Assembly: GCA_030609325.1 (NCBI GenBank)
Contig: JAUWCL010000001.1
Location: 104,746-168,745, forward strand
Direction of reading: 5' to 3'
Origin: Candidatus Krumholzibacteriota bacterium
GTDB lineage: Bacteria > Krumholzibacteriota > Krumholzibacteriia > Krumholzibacteriales > Krumholzibacteriaceae
DNA length: 64,000 nt
Both the position numbers and the translations under genes were made by a program. The notes under the pieces are model-generated. The model was not told the DNA's origin and searched no databases. It saw only the letters and a list, made by a program, of their open reading frames with translations. Below, piece by piece: positions 10,174 to 20,276 of this stretch. Every line of letters begins with the position of its first letter. The stretch's first letter is position 1.

Positions 10174-10944
10174 TCAGCTAAACTCCCTCCGCCTGAATAC
10201 GAGCCAGGCGAAATAGAGCATGGCGCACGTATATACTACTCCGTACGCCGCCGGCAGGAGGATCTCGGATGCCGAGTACCTCAGGCCGTGGACCGCCTCG
10301 TGACGGAGATTGAATACCTTCAGGTTGGGAAGAATGAAATAGAGCACGTCCGTCACGTAGTTCATCGCTTTCCCGCCGAACTTCTGCGCGAAGAGTCTCA
10401 GGTCGCCGCTCAACGTGCCGGCGACGAATATGCAGATAGTGAAGAAAGACGTCAGAAGGGGCGTCGTGAAGGTGCTGAAGAATATCATCACGGCGATTAT
10501 CAGCCCTATCTCGACGAGAGACAGGCCGACGGCGAGGAATACCGCCGGAGTCAGTGCGGCACCGCCGAGAAGCATCATCACGGCGAGCACGGCCGTCATG
10601 ATCCCGATGAGGACCGCCAGGGACAGAGCAACGCCGGCGAATTTCCCGACGAGATACTCGGCACGCGACACCGGCCTGGCAAGCACCATCAGGACGGCCT
10701 TCTTGTCCACTTCCTTGTGAACGAGGTTGCTGCCTACGATTATCGCCGTCAGGATCCCCAGTATCGAGATTCCGGCCAGCCCGACATCGGTCACGATCTT
10801 CCCCTTCGCCGCCCCGACTGAGAGGGGCGACAGGATGAAAACGCTCACGAGCAGGACCATCGCATATATGATGACGAGGTAGAACAGCTTCTCCCTCGCC
10901 GATTCCCTGAACGTATTCAGCGCAACGCTGTATATCTTTCTCAC
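10174..10944 (-). CDS. ABC-2 type transporter permease (position of M. xanthus PilI)
   Basis: 256 aa multi-TM protein directly downstream of an ABC ATPase; HKEVDKKAVLMVLARPVSRAEYLVGKF is typical of ABC-2 permeases. Confidence 0.85.
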   Translation of the reverse strand: MRKIYSVALNTFRESAREKLFYLVIIYAMVLLVSVFILSPLSVGAAKGKIVTDVGLAGISILGILTAIIVGSNLVHKEVDKKAVLMVLARPVSRAEYLVGKFAGVALSLAVLIGIMTAVLAVMMLLGGAALTPAVFLAVGLSLVEIGLIIAVMIFFSTFTTPLLTSFFTICIFVAGTLSGDLRLFAQKFGGKAMNYVTDVLYFILPNLKVFNLRHEAVHGLRYSASEILLPAAYGVVYTCAMLYFAWLVFRRREFS

Positions 10945-11933
10945 CTCTCACCACCCCCGGTCGCGTGTCCGGCGTAATGCTGAATGCCTGCGCTTTCCCT
11001 CTCTTCCGTTATTTTTCCGTTTATCTCGCTCATGAACACTTCCTCGAGCGACGGATGGTGGTTTGAGACATTGAGCACTTCCGCGCCGCTGTTGTAAAGA
11101 TGCTGAACGACGGTGCGGACAAGCTCCCGCTTTCTCACTACGAGAAATATCTCCTCGCCGTTGACGGCGACCGAATCCATGTACCCCGATACGGGATCGA
11201 GCTCGGAGACCGGGCATCCCCTGGCGGTTATCTCCACCATCCCTTCGCCTATCCGGAAGACCTCGGCCAGGCCTACTGTTCTGATCACTGCTCCGTCCTT
11301 GATGATGCATGCCCTGTCGCAAAGAGCCTCCATATCGGGAAGAATATGCGATGAGAAGAAGATCGTCTTTCCCCTGCCCTTCAGATCGAGAAGGATATCC
11401 TTCACTGTCTTCCTGCCGATCGGATCGAGACCGGAGAAAGGCTCGTCGAGGATCAGAAGATCGGGCTCGTCGAGGATCGCCTGCGCGAGTCCCGCCCTCT
11501 GGAGCATCCCTTTCGAGAATCCCTTCGTCCTCCTGTTCGCATGCTCTTCGAGCCCGAGGAGCGAAGAAACCTCCCGAACCCTCGATGCGGCCACGTTCGC
11601 CGGCACATCGCTCAGATCGGCGCAGAAGCGGAGGAATTCGCTCAGCGTCAGGTGAGGATAGATGTAGGGATTCTCGGGAAGATACCCGACCCTCTTCATG
11701 ACCGACCTGTCGGCGAGAGGTTTTCCGAATATCTGAACCGAGCCTGAATCGGGCCTGAGAAGGCCGAGGATTATCTTTATGGTGGTCGTCTTACCCGCGC
11801 CGTTCGGGCCGAGAAATCCGAGTATCTCGCCTGCGCCCGCCGAGAATGAGACGCCGTGAAGGACCTCGCGCGAGGCAAACGACATATCCCCGCGGAACGA
11901 TTTCTTCACCCCGTCGACCTGTAGAACTTCCAT
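10941..11933 (-). CDS. ABC transporter ATP-binding protein (position of M. xanthus PilH)
   Basis: ORF runs to 12089 but the likely start is MEVLQVDGVKKSFRG at 11933; Walker A GPNGAGKTTTIK, signature FSKGMLQRAGLAQAI, Walker B LLILDEPFSGLD. Confidence 0.92.
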   Translation of the reverse strand: MEVLQVDGVKKSFRGDMSFASREVLHGVSFSAGAGEILGFLGPNGAGKTTTIKIILGLLRPDSGSVQIFGKPLADRSVMKRVGYLPENPYIYPHLTLSEFLRFCADLSDVPANVAASRVREVSSLLGLEEHANRRTKGFSKGMLQRAGLAQAILDEPDLLILDEPFSGLDPIGRKTVKDILLDLKGRGKTIFFSSHILPDMEALCDRACIIKDGAVIRTVGLAEVFRIGEGMVEITARGCPVSELDPVSGYMDSVAVNGEEIFLVVRKRELVRTVVQHLYNSGAEVLNVSNHHPSLEEVFMSEINGKITEERESAGIQHYAGHATGGGER

Positions 11934-12092
11934 TGTACCACCCCTCTGCATCCGTTTTTCCGCCTGCGGCCCGTCCAGGGACCGCAAACCGTCAGAAAAC
12001 GTACCACCGGATGTCCTGTAACCGGACATCCGGCCCCTGAATATCCTTCTTCTGTAACAGGTTGCAGATTCCGTACCGGCCGGGCACAAAGA

Positions 12093-12120
12093 AAGGGGCG
12101 GCCCTCATGAGCCGCCCCTT
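12093..12120 (-). terminator. Hairpin terminator downstream of pilA
   Basis: Perfect 10-bp stem AAGGGGCGGC/GCCGCCCCTT with 8-nt loop just after the pilin stop; weak T-tract. Confidence 0.65.
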
Positions 12121-12144
12121 GATCGACTTGATCTCTATCGAACT

Positions 12145-12579
12145 CTACTGACCGCTGCTCAGCGTGATGACCAGGACACCGGCATCCTTACCGCAGCCGG
12201 TGATCGTATAGCCAACGTTGACAAGGGCCATGACGATAGGCACGTAGCCTGTCTGGCCGGAGGTCGCCGCGGCGACATCGACCGGCTCGGTAGCAGCCTT
12301 GGTGAAAGGATTCTCAAGAAGCCCTCCGCCGGGGAGCATGGCGGTGATCGTGTCGCCGTTCGGAGCGGCATCGACACCGACGTTAGCCGCGTAAACGCCA
12401 TCGTTCTGGACCGCGAAGTCCTCGGCGGCGAGCTGCACGGTGTGGCAGTTCGACTTGACGGAGGCTTCCTTGGCCCTCGCCTGCATGCTGATGAAGTTCG
12501 GGATAGCGATAGCAGCGAGGATACCGATGATGACCACGACGATCATCAGCTCGATAAGGGTGAAACCCTTGTTATTCAT
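12145..12579 (-). CDS. pilA: Type IV major pilin PilA
   Basis: 144 aa; class III leader MNNKG|FTLIELMIVVVIIGILAAIAIPNF. Confidence 0.95.
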   Translation of the reverse strand: MNNKGFTLIELMIVVVIIGILAAIAIPNFISMQARAKEASVKSNCHTVQLAAEDFAVQNDGVYAANVGVDAAPNGDTITAMLPGGGLLENPFTKAATEPVDVAAATSGQTGYVPIVMALVNVGYTITGCGKDAGVLVITLSSGQ

Positions 12580-12604
12580 CTTGCACCTCCCAGGTACAAT
12601 CTGT

Positions 12605-12690
12605 CGAAGCCAGGGGGCTTCGGTCCATCGGTCTTACGGCCGGAAGGCCGTTGATCTCGTCCTTCAGCCCCGCCATCGGAATTCGGGGCT
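12605..12690 (-). ncRNA. Structured pilA 5' leader with three consecutive hairpins
   Basis: Inverted repeats 12605-12622 (7-bp stem), 12636-12651 (6-bp stem), 12666-12690 (7-bp stem) between a sigma-54 promoter and the pilA start. Confidence 0.5.
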
Positions 12691-12704
12691 CGGGTCTTTT
12701 TTAC

Positions 12705-12719
12705 GCATCATCCGTGCCA
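12705..12719 (-). promoter_or_regulatory. Sigma-54 promoter of pilA
   Basis: Minus strand TTGGCACGGATGATGCGT (TGGCACG-N4-ATGC), about 130 nt upstream of pilA ATG. Confidence 0.75.
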
Positions 12720-12886
12720 ACCATCGGAAAACATCCATCTTATCCAAACGGTTGTTTTACAGGGAATTACGGCCTCCTCCCGCGCCCTGTAAACGGGCCT
12801 TGATGTTTATATTTGCCCGGTTCCGTTTCAGTTTGCAAGAATTCACCTGTTTCACCGGTAGTTCTCAAATCGCCTTCAAGGGGTAT

Positions 12887-14260
12887 TCAGACCTTCATCA
12901 TCTCGCGCTCGAGACCGTATCTCTGAATCTTCCTGTAAAGAGTCGAGGCATTTATACCGAGTATCGAGCTGGCCTTCTTCTTCTGCCAGTTCGTCTCCTC
13001 GAGGACCGAGATGAGGTACTCCTTCTCCAGTTCCTCGAGTGTCATCTGCGCCGTATCCATGTTGAGGCCGCGTCTGCTGCCGGTCCTGGCCCTGACCTTG
13101 TCAGTAAGGTCCTCGGCCTCGACCAGATCGCCATCCTTCAGGATGACGGCCCTTTCCATGATGTTCTCGAGCTCGCGGACGTTGCCGGGGAAATCGTATT
13201 CGATGAGGAGGTTCATCGCCTCCTTCGATATCGTCTTCTTCTCTCCCGTCTTGGCGGACACCTTCTCGAGGAAATGCTCGACGAGAAGGGGGATATCGTC
13301 GCGCCTCTGGCGCAGGGGCGGGATAACTATGGGGATCACGTTGAGCCTGTAATAGAGATCGGCCCTGAAGGCATCCTCCTGGACCGCTTTCTCCAGATCG
13401 GCGTTTGTGGCGGCGATCAGCCGCGCGTTGACCTTTATCGGCGAGGTCCCGCCCACCGGGATGATCTCGCGTTCCTGCAGGACCCTGAGCAGCTTGACCT
13501 GGATCGCCGGCGAGGTCTCGCCGACCTCGTCGAGGAAGAAGGTCCCCCCGCTGGCCACCTTGAAGAGACCGTCCTTGTCCCTGATCGCGCCCGTGAAGCT
13601 CCCCTTGACATGCCCGAAGAGCTCGCTCTCGAGGAGGTTTTCCGGAAGGGCGCCGCAGTTGATCGAGACGAACGGGCTGGATGCCCGCACCGACCTGTAA
13701 TGTATCGCCCTCGCGATGAGCTCCTTGCCCGTTCCACTCTCCCCGCATACGAGGATCGTGCTTTCGGTGTCGGCCACCTTGTCGACAAGGGTGAATACCT
13801 TCCGGATCCCCTCGCTCTTGCCGATGATCTCCTTGAAATCGTCCTTGCTTCTGAGCTGCTTCTTGAGGAAGGTATTCTCGCTCTTCACGCGGTGGACGTC
13901 GAGCGCGTTGCGGATGACCATCTTGATCTGGTCGTTCTTCGCAGCACGTTTTATCAGATAGTGGAAGGCTCCTCTGTTGAGGGCCTCGATAGCCGTCTTC
14001 TGCGAAGCGTAGGCCGTCATGATAATAACCGGGATACTCGGATCGAACTCCTTGATCGCGGAAAGCAACTCTATCCCGTCCATCCCCTCCATCCGGATAT
14101 CTGTAATCACGACGTCGTAGTTCGAGTCCTTGACCTCGCTGACGGCCTTGTTTCCGCTCGAGGCGGTCTTCACCTTGTACCCTTCCTTTTTAAGCATGAT
14201 CGAAAGGTACTGGCACATACTCTTCTCGTCGTCGACTATCAGGATTTTTTCACCCGCCAT
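12887..14260 (-). CDS. pilR: Sigma-54-dependent NtrC-family response regulator PilR
   Basis: 457 aa; receiver DVVITDIRMEGMDG, AAA+ GESGTGKELIARAIH, GSFTGA (GAFTGA variant), Fis-type HTH. Confidence 0.92.
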   Translation of the reverse strand: MAGEKILIVDDEKSMCQYLSIMLKKEGYKVKTASSGNKAVSEVKDSNYDVVITDIRMEGMDGIELLSAIKEFDPSIPVIIMTAYASQKTAIEALNRGAFHYLIKRAAKNDQIKMVIRNALDVHRVKSENTFLKKQLRSKDDFKEIIGKSEGIRKVFTLVDKVADTESTILVCGESGTGKELIARAIHYRSVRASSPFVSINCGALPENLLESELFGHVKGSFTGAIRDKDGLFKVASGGTFFLDEVGETSPAIQVKLLRVLQEREIIPVGGTSPIKVNARLIAATNADLEKAVQEDAFRADLYYRLNVIPIVIPPLRQRRDDIPLLVEHFLEKVSAKTGEKKTISKEAMNLLIEYDFPGNVRELENIMERAVILKDGDLVEAEDLTDKVRARTGSRRGLNMDTAQMTLEELEKEYLISVLEETNWQKKKASSILGINASTLYRKIQRYGLEREMMKV

Positions 14261-14309
14261 TTAACAATAACCCCCCGTTTTAGCGATGCGGTCCTCCGCC
14301 GGCGGCGGA

Positions 14310-16058
14310 TCAGACCATCGCGAACTCTTCCTCGATTATCATCTCTTCTTCGGTTTCTTCGGTCGCGCAGCGTCGGACGGGCAGGATGACGATGAACTCC
14401 GTCCCTCCGTCGTCCGAACTGCGAACATCTATGAGACCGGAATGGCTCTCTACGATACGCGCGGCGATCGCAAGGCCCAGTCCGGTTCCTCCCTTTCTCG
14501 TGGTAAAGAACGGTTCGAAGACGTGCGGAAGCACCTCTTCCGGAATAGCCGGACCGTCGTTGTGGAAACAGATCTCGATGCATTCCTCGTCGGTCCTGTC
14601 CTCGGAAAGCCGGCGCATGACCCTGCTCGCCGAGAGCGTCAGTTTTCCGCCGCCGCTCATCGCCTCGCAGGCGTTGTTGCCGAGGTTGAGGAATACCTGG
14701 CGGATCTGCTCCTCGTCGACATATATCCTCGAACCCTCCGAATCGCTGTCGATCGTGATCTCCACCCTTTCCCCCGAAGGAGTCGCGTTCCTCAGAAGCA
14801 TCGCGATCTCGCCGAGACATCTGTCGATGTCCGACGGCAAGAACGACGGCTTGCGGAGCCTCGCATACTCGAGGAAATCGGATATGATCCTGTCGAGCCT
14901 CTCCGATTCCCTTATGATAAGATCCATCAACTCGGCGTTGTCGCCGGAAAGGCCCTCTATCTCGCCCTTGAGCATCTCGATCGATCCGCTGATAGACGCC
15001 AGCGGAGCCCGGACCTCGTGCGCGATGGCTGCGGACAGCTCGCCCACGGCGGCCATCCTGTCCGCCTGCCTGATCCTCTTGCGCATCTCCTTGACCTCCG
15101 AAAGGTCCTGGAAGATCGCGATGACCCCTTTTATTTCGTCCTGTTCGTCCTTCAGAAGCGATATGCTTATCCCGAGCTGTACAAGCGTCCCGTCCACCCT
15201 TATTACGTCGATCTCGTGGCGCTGCCTCGGCAGCCCGCTCCGCAGCGCGAGCGTAAGTTCTTCGGCAAGAACGGGCATATAAGAGAAGGCGTCGGTGACA
15301 GGCACCCCCTCGAATCCCATGTTTCTGTCCAGTCCGAGTATCGATTCCGCCGCCGGATTCACCGTGAGTACGGAACCATCCGGATCGGTTACGATCAGTC
15401 CGCTGCTCATGTTCTTCAGAATGCTGTCTGTGTCGAGCCTGATCTGCCTGATTTCCTTCTCCTTGTCGGCGATTTCCTCGTGTTTGTTCTGGAGACGGTA
15501 GGAGACATATCCGCTGACCAGGCCGGTAAAGACGAAGACCGCCATATGGAGGTATCCTCGCAGGATAGTCCTGGCGATGCCCCTGGACGATACGTCGGCG
15601 ACCCATCCCCCGCCTACCGGGTCGACGTAGCCGCCGATCTCGAGAAGTATGTATGTGATGTAGGCCGAGGTCGCCAGGAGGGCCGTTACCAGCCCGCCGG
15701 ACACCTTGAAGTACTCACCGCCCACTATTATCGGCAGGATATAAAGAATGGAAAAGAACGAGCCCGAGCCACCGCTGAAGTGGGAGAGCATCGTGAGCAC
15801 TACTATGTCCACCGCGACGAGGACACGGACGATGACCTTCAGATCGACGCCCGCCCTGAAAGTCAGGTATACGGCGCCGGCGCTGAGATAGATTACCCCG
15901 AGGAGCCCGTACATCGCGGCCACGGAGAGGGCCCGGTCCTCCATCTGCAGCACCATGATCGCCGCTCCGACCATCAGGGTCGAGACGACCAGCCGCAGGT
16001 AGACCAGCCTCCTGGCACTGGACTCGCCAGAATGTGAGAGAGCACGCGGTGTAAACAT
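14310..16058 (-). CDS. pilS: Membrane sensor histidine kinase PilS
   Basis: 582 aa; N-terminal TMs, PAS, AIAHEVRAPLASISGSIEMLKGE H-box, GTGLGLAIAARIVESHSG. Confidence 0.9.
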   Translation of the reverse strand: MFTPRALSHSGESSARRLVYLRLVVSTLMVGAAIMVLQMEDRALSVAAMYGLLGVIYLSAGAVYLTFRAGVDLKVIVRVLVAVDIVVLTMLSHFSGGSGSFFSILYILPIIVGGEYFKVSGGLVTALLATSAYITYILLEIGGYVDPVGGGWVADVSSRGIARTILRGYLHMAVFVFTGLVSGYVSYRLQNKHEEIADKEKEIRQIRLDTDSILKNMSSGLIVTDPDGSVLTVNPAAESILGLDRNMGFEGVPVTDAFSYMPVLAEELTLALRSGLPRQRHEIDVIRVDGTLVQLGISISLLKDEQDEIKGVIAIFQDLSEVKEMRKRIRQADRMAAVGELSAAIAHEVRAPLASISGSIEMLKGEIEGLSGDNAELMDLIIRESERLDRIISDFLEYARLRKPSFLPSDIDRCLGEIAMLLRNATPSGERVEITIDSDSEGSRIYVDEEQIRQVFLNLGNNACEAMSGGGKLTLSASRVMRRLSEDRTDEECIEICFHNDGPAIPEEVLPHVFEPFFTTRKGGTGLGLAIAARIVESHSGLIDVRSSDDGGTEFIVILPVRRCATEETEEEMIIEEEFAMV

Positions 16059-16090
16059 CTTCTCCCTCCAAAATCAGGCTTCGCCGGATT

Positions 16091-17299
16091 CTAGCCGGCG
16101 ACGACGGTAACGAGCTTGAACATCGGAAGGTACATCGCTACGAGCATCCCTCCAACGACCACTCCCATCACGACGATCATTATAGGCTCGATGGCGGCCG
16201 TAAGCGCCTCGACTGCCGAATCGACCTCGTCATCGTAGAAATCCGCTATCTTGTCGAGCATCTCGTCCAGGGCGCCCGTCTGTTCTCCTACGGAGATCAT
16301 CTGGACGACCATCGGCGGGAACACGCCGCAGGCCTTGAGCGGCTCGGCGATCGTGTTACCCTCGCTGATGCTTTGCCTCGTCTCCATGATGGCCCTCTCG
16401 AGGACCTTGTTGCCGGCCGTTCGGGCCGTGATCTCGAGGCCGTTGAGGATCGGCACACCGCTGGCGATCAGGGTGCCGAGCGTACGGGTGAACCTTGCCA
16501 CGGCGCCCTTGCGGACGACGTTGCCGAGGATCGGTAGATTGAGCATGATCTTGTCGATCCTGTACTGCCCGCTTTCGGTCGCGTAGTACCTCTTCAGTCC
16601 GATGGCGCTTCCCACACCGAATGCGAGGAGCAGCCACCAGTTCGCCCGCAGGAAGTCACTGAGCATCATGACAATCATCGTCGGGAGCGGGAGCTCGCCG
16701 CCGAAATCGCTGAACATCTTGGCGAAGGTCGGGATGATGAACATCAGCATGAACATCGTCGCTCCGGTGGCTACGCAGAACACGATCGTCGGATAGGTCA
16801 AGGCGCCCTTGACCTTGCGCCTCAGGGCGTCTGCCTTCTCGAGATATACGGCCAGACGGTTGAGGATCAGGTCGAGGATACCTCCGGTCTCTCCGGCGTC
16901 GATCATGTTAACAAACAGCTCGCCGAAGCACTTGTGCTTGCGCATCGAGTCGGCCAGCGTCAAACCCGACTCGACGTCCGACATCACGTCGGAGACGACC
17001 TTCTTGAAATTGGGCTTCTCGATCTGGCTCGAGAGGATGTCGAGGCACTGGACCATCGGCAGACCGGCATTGATCATCGTCGCGAACTGCCTCGTGAAGA
17101 TCCCCATGTCCTTGACCGTGATCCTGTTTCCTATGCCGAAATTGATCTGGATATCCTTCGGCTTGTGACGGATCGACGTGATTATGATCTTCCGTTTACG
17201 CAGGTGATTGATCAGTTCCTGCTTGTTTTCACACTCTAAATCACCGGAAAGAACTTCGCCCGTAGGCGTTCTTCCCTTCCACAGAAATGTAGTCGCCAT
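16091..17299 (-). CDS. pilC: Type IV pilus inner-membrane platform protein PilC
   Basis: ORF extends to 17407; likely start MATTFLWKGRTPTGEVLSG at 17299; GspF/PilC domains with FTRQFATMINAGLPMVQCLDIL. Confidence 0.95.
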   Translation of the reverse strand: MATTFLWKGRTPTGEVLSGDLECENKQELINHLRKRKIIITSIRHKPKDIQINFGIGNRITVKDMGIFTRQFATMINAGLPMVQCLDILSSQIEKPNFKKVVSDVMSDVESGLTLADSMRKHKCFGELFVNMIDAGETGGILDLILNRLAVYLEKADALRRKVKGALTYPTIVFCVATGATMFMLMFIIPTFAKMFSDFGGELPLPTMIVMMLSDFLRANWWLLLAFGVGSAIGLKRYYATESGQYRIDKIMLNLPILGNVVRKGAVARFTRTLGTLIASGVPILNGLEITARTAGNKVLERAIMETRQSISEGNTIAEPLKACGVFPPMVVQMISVGEQTGALDEMLDKIADFYDDEVDSAVEALTAAIEPIMIVVMGVVVGGMLVAMYLPMFKLVTVVAG

Positions 17300-17318
17300 C
17301 GGTTTCCCCCTTACAGAA

Positions 17319-18428
17319 TCACTTCTTGAACTGGTAGTCGCGCGCGTGGAAATCGGCGCCGCTGCCAGGACCCTCGCCGAGCATCTGCTGCAGTTCGACA
17401 GGATCACTGCTCCTTCTCAGAGCTTCTTCCTTCATTATCTTCCTGTCGCAGAAGGCCTGGAACAGGCCCTGGTTCATCGTCTGCATTCCGAATTTATGGC
17501 CGGCCTGCATCAGGCCGTATATCTGGTGGACTTTATCGTCTCGTATCGTCGCCCGGATCGCGGGCGTGCACACCATCACCTCGCAGACCATGACCCGGCC
17601 TTTTCCCGAGGCGTGCGGTATGAGCTGCTGCGTCACGACGCCCTCGAGGACGAACGCGAGCTGGGCTCGGACCTGTCCCTGCTGGGCCGCGGGGAAGGTG
17701 TCGACTATCCTGTTTATAGATTCAAAGGTCGAGTTGGTATGAAGGGTGGCCAGGGCCAGATGGCCCGTTTCGGCGATCGTCAGGGCGGCTGACATAGTCT
17801 CCAGGTCACGCATCTCGCCGATGAGGATGATGTCGGGATCCTGCCTCAGGACGTGCTTCAGGGCCGTGGCGAAGTTTACCGTGTCGGCCTTGACCTCTCG
17901 CTGGTTCACGATGCACTGCTTGTGCTGGTGAATGTACTCGATCGGGTCCTCGATCGTGATCACGTGAGCCTGGCGTTCCTTGTTGATCTTGTCGATCAAG
18001 CTGGCAAGCGTGGTCGACTTTCCCGAACCGGTAGGTCCGGTGATGAGGACCAGGCCTTTCTGCTTCTCGGCAAATGCCTTCACGACGGGCGGAAGGCCGA
18101 GTTCCTCGAAGCTGAGAATCTCGAAAGGGATCTGTCTGATCGCAATGCTGGTGACGCCCCTCTGCTGGAAGACGTTCGCGCGGAACCTCGACAGGCCCTG
18201 TACCCCGAACGAGAAATCGAGCTCCTTCTCGTTCTCGAATCTCTTCTGCTGCTCCTCGGTAAGAACGCTGTAGGCGATCTGCTTGCTGAACTCGGGGGTG
18301 ACGACGGGATGCGATGTCGGGTGTATGATACCGTCGATTCTCAACATCGGCGGTACTCCCGCCGTAATGTGAAGATCGCTTGCCTTTTTCTCTATCATCT
18401 CCTGCAACAGTTCTCTAAGATTCACCAT
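17319..18428 (-). CDS. pilT: Twitching motility retraction ATPase PilT
   Basis: 369 aa; KASDLHITAGVPPMLRIDG, GPTGSGKSTTLASLID, AIRQIP, TAETGHLALATLHTN-type motif. Confidence 0.95.
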   Translation of the reverse strand: MVNLRELLQEMIEKKASDLHITAGVPPMLRIDGIIHPTSHPVVTPEFSKQIAYSVLTEEQQKRFENEKELDFSFGVQGLSRFRANVFQQRGVTSIAIRQIPFEILSFEELGLPPVVKAFAEKQKGLVLITGPTGSGKSTTLASLIDKINKERQAHVITIEDPIEYIHQHKQCIVNQREVKADTVNFATALKHVLRQDPDIILIGEMRDLETMSAALTIAETGHLALATLHTNSTFESINRIVDTFPAAQQGQVRAQLAFVLEGVVTQQLIPHASGKGRVMVCEVMVCTPAIRATIRDDKVHQIYGLMQAGHKFGMQTMNQGLFQAFCDRKIMKEEALRRSSDPVELQQMLGEGPGSGADFHARDYQFKK

Positions 18429-18471
18429 ATTTTTCCTTCTTCCCTCCGACGTGATACACGGCCGATGATCG

Positions 18472-20154
18472 TTACTGGTCGGTCGTCTCCCTGAGGATCT
18501 CTTCTGCCGAGGTCCAGCCGGCTTTCAATTTCTCGACACCGTCGGCCCTGAGAGTTAGCATGCCTTCCTTTACGGCCTGCTCGTTGATCTCCGTCGACGA
18601 ACATCTGTTGAGTATCATCTCTCTGATTTCCGGTGATATCGGCATGACCTCGTACAGGCCTGTCCTGCCCTTGTAGCCGGTGTTGCTGCATTTCGGGCAA
18701 CCGACAGGATCGAAGATCTCGAAAGGAGGCTCATCCGGGATGCCGAGCTCGCGCAGTACCTCGGGATGGATCTCCTCCTTCTTCTTGCAGTTCTCGCAGA
18801 GCCGGCGGATAAGCCTCTGCGCCTGGATGAGGTTCGTCGAGCTCGCCACGAGGAACGGCTCGATGCCCATGTCGATCATCCTGTTGATCGTGCTCGCAGC
18901 GTCGTTCGTATGAAGGGTGCTGAGCACGAGGTGGCCCGTAAGCGCCGCCTTGACGGCGATCGATCCCGTCTCGAGGTCACGGATCTCACCGACCATTATG
19001 ATGTTGGGGTCCTGGCGGAGGAAGGCCTTGAGCGCCGCGGCGAAGGTCAAGCCTATCTCCTCGTGCACGTTGACCTGGTTGATCCCTTCGAGGTTGTACT
19101 CGACCGGGTCCTCTGAGGTCATGATATTGTGGTGCGGAAGATTGATCTTGTGAAGAGCGGAGTAAAGAGTGGTCGTTTTTCCGCTACCGGTCGGACCGGT
19201 CACGATCACCATGCCGTAGGGCGATTCGATTGCCTTGAGGAACTTCTCGAGAGCCGCGGGCTGGAATCCGAGCTTGGTCAGGTCTATCTGGAGGTTGCTC
19301 TTGTCGAGGATTCGCATCACGATCTTCTCGCCGTATATCGTAGGCAGGCTGCTGACACGCAGATCGATCTTCTTGGTGCCGATCCTGATCTTGATGCGTC
19401 CGTCCTGCGGCACTCTCTTCTCGGCGATATCGAGCTCGGCCATGATCTTGATTCGCGAGGTTATGGCGCCTTTCATCTTGACCGGGGGCGCCATCATCTC
19501 GTGAAGCTGCCCGTCGATCCTGAAACGGACCCTCATCGATTTTTCGAACGGCTCGATGTGGATATCGCTAGCGCCCTTGTTCACCGCGTCTGATATGAGG
19601 GAGTTGACGAGCTTGACGACGGGAGCGTTCTCGCTCTGCGCCTCGACAAGCCCGAGATCTTCTTCCATATCCTCGACGATCTCGAAGTCCTCGTCCTCGA
19701 TGTCGCGCATTACCTCGGCGAGCGAGTCGGCCGAATCGTAGAACCGGTCGATCGCCCTCTTGATCGCCGTCTCCGTGGCGACTACCGGACACACCTCGAG
19801 ACCGGTGATGAACTTGATGTCGTCGATTGCGAAGATGTTGTCGGGATTGGCCATCGCCAGAGTGAGGACCCTACCCTCCCTGGAGATCGGTACGACCTGG
19901 AACTTGGTCGCAACCTCTGAGGGTATCAGATCGACGGAGTGCTCCTCAGCCTCGAGCTCGTCGAGGTCGACCGCGGGTACCTGGTACTGCTGCGAGAGGA
20001 ACTCGGAGAAGGCCTTCTCCGAGATCGCTCCCGTCTTCACCAGGTTGTAGCCGAGACTGCCGCCGGCCTGTCCCTGCTCGGCCAGAGCAAGTTCTAGCTG
20101 GTCCTGGCTGATAAGACTCGACTCGATCAGCTGGTTGGCTATATTGTCACTCAA
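18472..20154 (-). CDS. pilB: Type IV pilus extension ATPase PilB
   Basis: 560 aa; MshEN N-domain, GPTGSGKTTTLYSALH, RQDPNIIMVGEIRD, CxxC zinc motif GCPKCSNTGYKGRTGLYEVM. Confidence 0.95.
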   Translation of the reverse strand: MSDNIANQLIESSLISQDQLELALAEQGQAGGSLGYNLVKTGAISEKAFSEFLSQQYQVPAVDLDELEAEEHSVDLIPSEVATKFQVVPISREGRVLTLAMANPDNIFAIDDIKFITGLEVCPVVATETAIKRAIDRFYDSADSLAEVMRDIEDEDFEIVEDMEEDLGLVEAQSENAPVVKLVNSLISDAVNKGASDIHIEPFEKSMRVRFRIDGQLHEMMAPPVKMKGAITSRIKIMAELDIAEKRVPQDGRIKIRIGTKKIDLRVSSLPTIYGEKIVMRILDKSNLQIDLTKLGFQPAALEKFLKAIESPYGMVIVTGPTGSGKTTTLYSALHKINLPHHNIMTSEDPVEYNLEGINQVNVHEEIGLTFAAALKAFLRQDPNIIMVGEIRDLETGSIAVKAALTGHLVLSTLHTNDAASTINRMIDMGIEPFLVASSTNLIQAQRLIRRLCENCKKKEEIHPEVLRELGIPDEPPFEIFDPVGCPKCSNTGYKGRTGLYEVMPISPEIREMILNRCSSTEINEQAVKEGMLTLRADGVEKLKAGWTSAEEILRETTDQ

Positions 20155-20276
20155 GGACTTCCTCCGCCCGGATATATATACTCACAAACCTGATGCAAAT
20201 CCTCATCCACCTGAAGCGGTCGTGAGCGTTATTCTGCCTTAGAAATACTCCAGCCCGTAATTTCATCCCCCCGACC

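Noticed and set aside
12605-12719. GEMM (c-di-GMP-I) riboswitch in the pilA leader
   Set aside because: Considered because pilin leaders can carry one, but the GACGCAAAGCC...GGGUAGCCRRGUUACCG-type core is absent.
12440-14389. 649-aa plus-strand ORF opposite pilA leader and pilR
   Set aside because: Covers an unmistakable NtrC-type regulator on the other strand; translation has no recognisable domain.
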